Notes under the pieces: model-generated
The model's input: the letters and a program-made list of their open reading frames with translations, nothing else
What the model was told of the DNA's origin: nothing
Database searches by the model: none
Part shown: positions 44,893 through 45,306 of the stretch, in pieces
Position numbering within the stretch: the stretch's first letter is position 1
Layout of the letters: each line of letters opens with the position of its first letter
Assembly (NCBI GenBank): GCA_031278895.1
Contig: JAITJN010000018.1
Location: 1-45,306 of the forward strand
Direction: 5' to 3'
DNA length: 45,306 nucleotides
Origin: Candidatus Endomicrobiellum guadaloupense
GTDB lineage: Bacteria; Elusimicrobiota; Endomicrobiia; Endomicrobiales; Endomicrobiaceae
Position numbers and translations under genes: made by a program

Positions 44893-44921
44893 TTGACGGG
44901 AATCAGGCTTTTTGATAAAAT
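44893..44921 (+). promoter_or_regulatory. tRNA-Leu promoter
   Basis: TTGACG (44893-44898), 17 bp, TAAAAT (44916-44921), ending 17 bases before the mature tRNA 5' end. Confidence 0.75.
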
Positions 44922-44938
44922 AAGAATGCTCTTTGTAA

Positions 44939-45024
44939 GCCGAGGTGGTGGAATTGGCAGACACGTGAGACTCAAAATCTCAAGTTGCTTAGGCGGCGTG
45001 CGGGTTCAAGTCCCGCCCTCGGCA
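44939..45024 (+). tRNA. tRNA-Leu (anticodon CAA)
   Basis: Acceptor stem GCCGAGG pairs with CCTCGGC; D-arm GGTGGAATTGGCAGACAC; anticodon stem TGAGA/TCTCA with loop CTCAAAA, giving anticodon CAA at 44973-44975; a long variable arm (GTTGCTTAGGCGGC) typical of class II leucine tRNA; T-arm CGGGTTCAAGTCCCG. CCA is not encoded. Confidence 0.97.
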
Positions 45025-45189
45025 TTTTCAATCTTATTTATTTTTCATTTAACTATTTAAATATCTATTTTTGAAGTGCGTTGATGTTGTGATATTCTAC
45101 ACATTATATTGCAACTCATTTAGAATTTTTGTAGAATCCATGTAGAGTATCAAGAGAGCTTTATAGTATAATGAACAATTGGAGACAAA

Positions 45190-45306
45190 ATGCTTTTAAA
45201 ATTCAACAAGTTTTTAGTTCTTTTTATATCCCTCTTTCTTCTTGTCTTTTTTTATAATATTTCCTACGCAGGAAGAACTGTCAACATAGATTTTAAGATA
45301 TCTAGT
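45190..45306 (+). CDS. Start of an exported protein (truncated by window end)
   Basis: ATG 45190 has GGAG five bases upstream and TATAAT at 45167-45172. The first 39 codons give a basic start, a hydrophobic core (about residues 9-22) and a likely cleavage after ISYA, then GRTVNIDFKI. So the product is exported; the rest is outside the window. Confidence 0.75.
   Translation, partial: MLLKFNKFLVLFISLFLLVFFYNISYAGRTVNIDFKISS

Noticed and set aside
44875-45060. 61-codon plus frame
   Set aside because: It is the translation of the tRNA-Leu gene and flanks.

Overview
This is an A+T-rich, densely packed bacterial chromosome segment, mostly on the minus strand, with genes in tightly overlapping operons (many ATGA or TAATG junctions). 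It is diderm: long-form YidC, a giant outer-membrane autotransporter, an OmpA-like peptidoglycan-binding domain, and a lipoprotein peptidase. It is anaerobic in outlook, with class III ribonucleotide reductase and its activase. Several genes are freshly broken (wecB-like, a methyltransferase, jag/khpB, an NlpC/P60 lipoprotein), and gaps of 200-600 bp hold coding-looking debris. Together these suggest a reductively evolving, host-associated bacterium. My best guess is an Elusimicrobiota/Endomicrobium-like symbiont; this is inference, not proof.

Layout. 1-3.7 kb: decaying surface-glycan region (broken UDP-GlcNAc 2-epimerase, GT-D-like protein, broken methyltransferase, GT4 glycosyltransferase) plus a HEPN/MNT toxin-antitoxin-type pair. 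3.9-9.3 kb: nadK-recN, then the conserved rpmH-rnpA-yidD-yidC cluster followed by a jag/khpB remnant, with a near-consensus promoter. 9.3-10 kb: a two-gene unit of an excisionase-like HTH protein and a small Lys-rich protein with a duplicated motif. 10.3-16 kb: nitroreductase, argS, then an exported beta-CASP metallo-hydrolase, a membrane TPR protein, a small membrane protein and a DnaQ-like exonuclease. 16.5-18.7 kb: uvrD/pcrA on plus. 18.8-21.3 kb: small membrane protein, exported MORN-like protein and proB. 21.4-25.6 kb: gatC-corA-gatA-gatB, an amidotransferase operon with a magnesium channel inside it. 25.7-33.1 kb: degenerate gene, then a 2311-residue autotransporter whose barrel is followed by a 14-unit pentapeptide linker and an OmpA domain. 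33.5-36.6 kb: nrdD, a 59-residue separate glycyl-radical protein, nrdG. 36.6-40.4 kb: nadC-birA-(broken NlpC/P60)-two small membrane proteins-ybaB. 40.6-44.3 kb: ribD-ribE-ribBA-ribH under an FMN riboswitch. 44.3-45.3 kb: short ArgA-like acetyltransferase, tRNA-Leu(CAA), and the start of an exported protein.

How the parts work together. Housekeeping is retained (translation quality through GatCAB and ArgS, RNase P, membrane insertion, DNA repair, riboflavin and NAD synthesis) while envelope decoration is decaying. The most notable items are the split class III ribonucleotide reductase, the autotransporter-OmpA fusion with its expandable linker, and the HTH plus twin-repeat basic protein unit.
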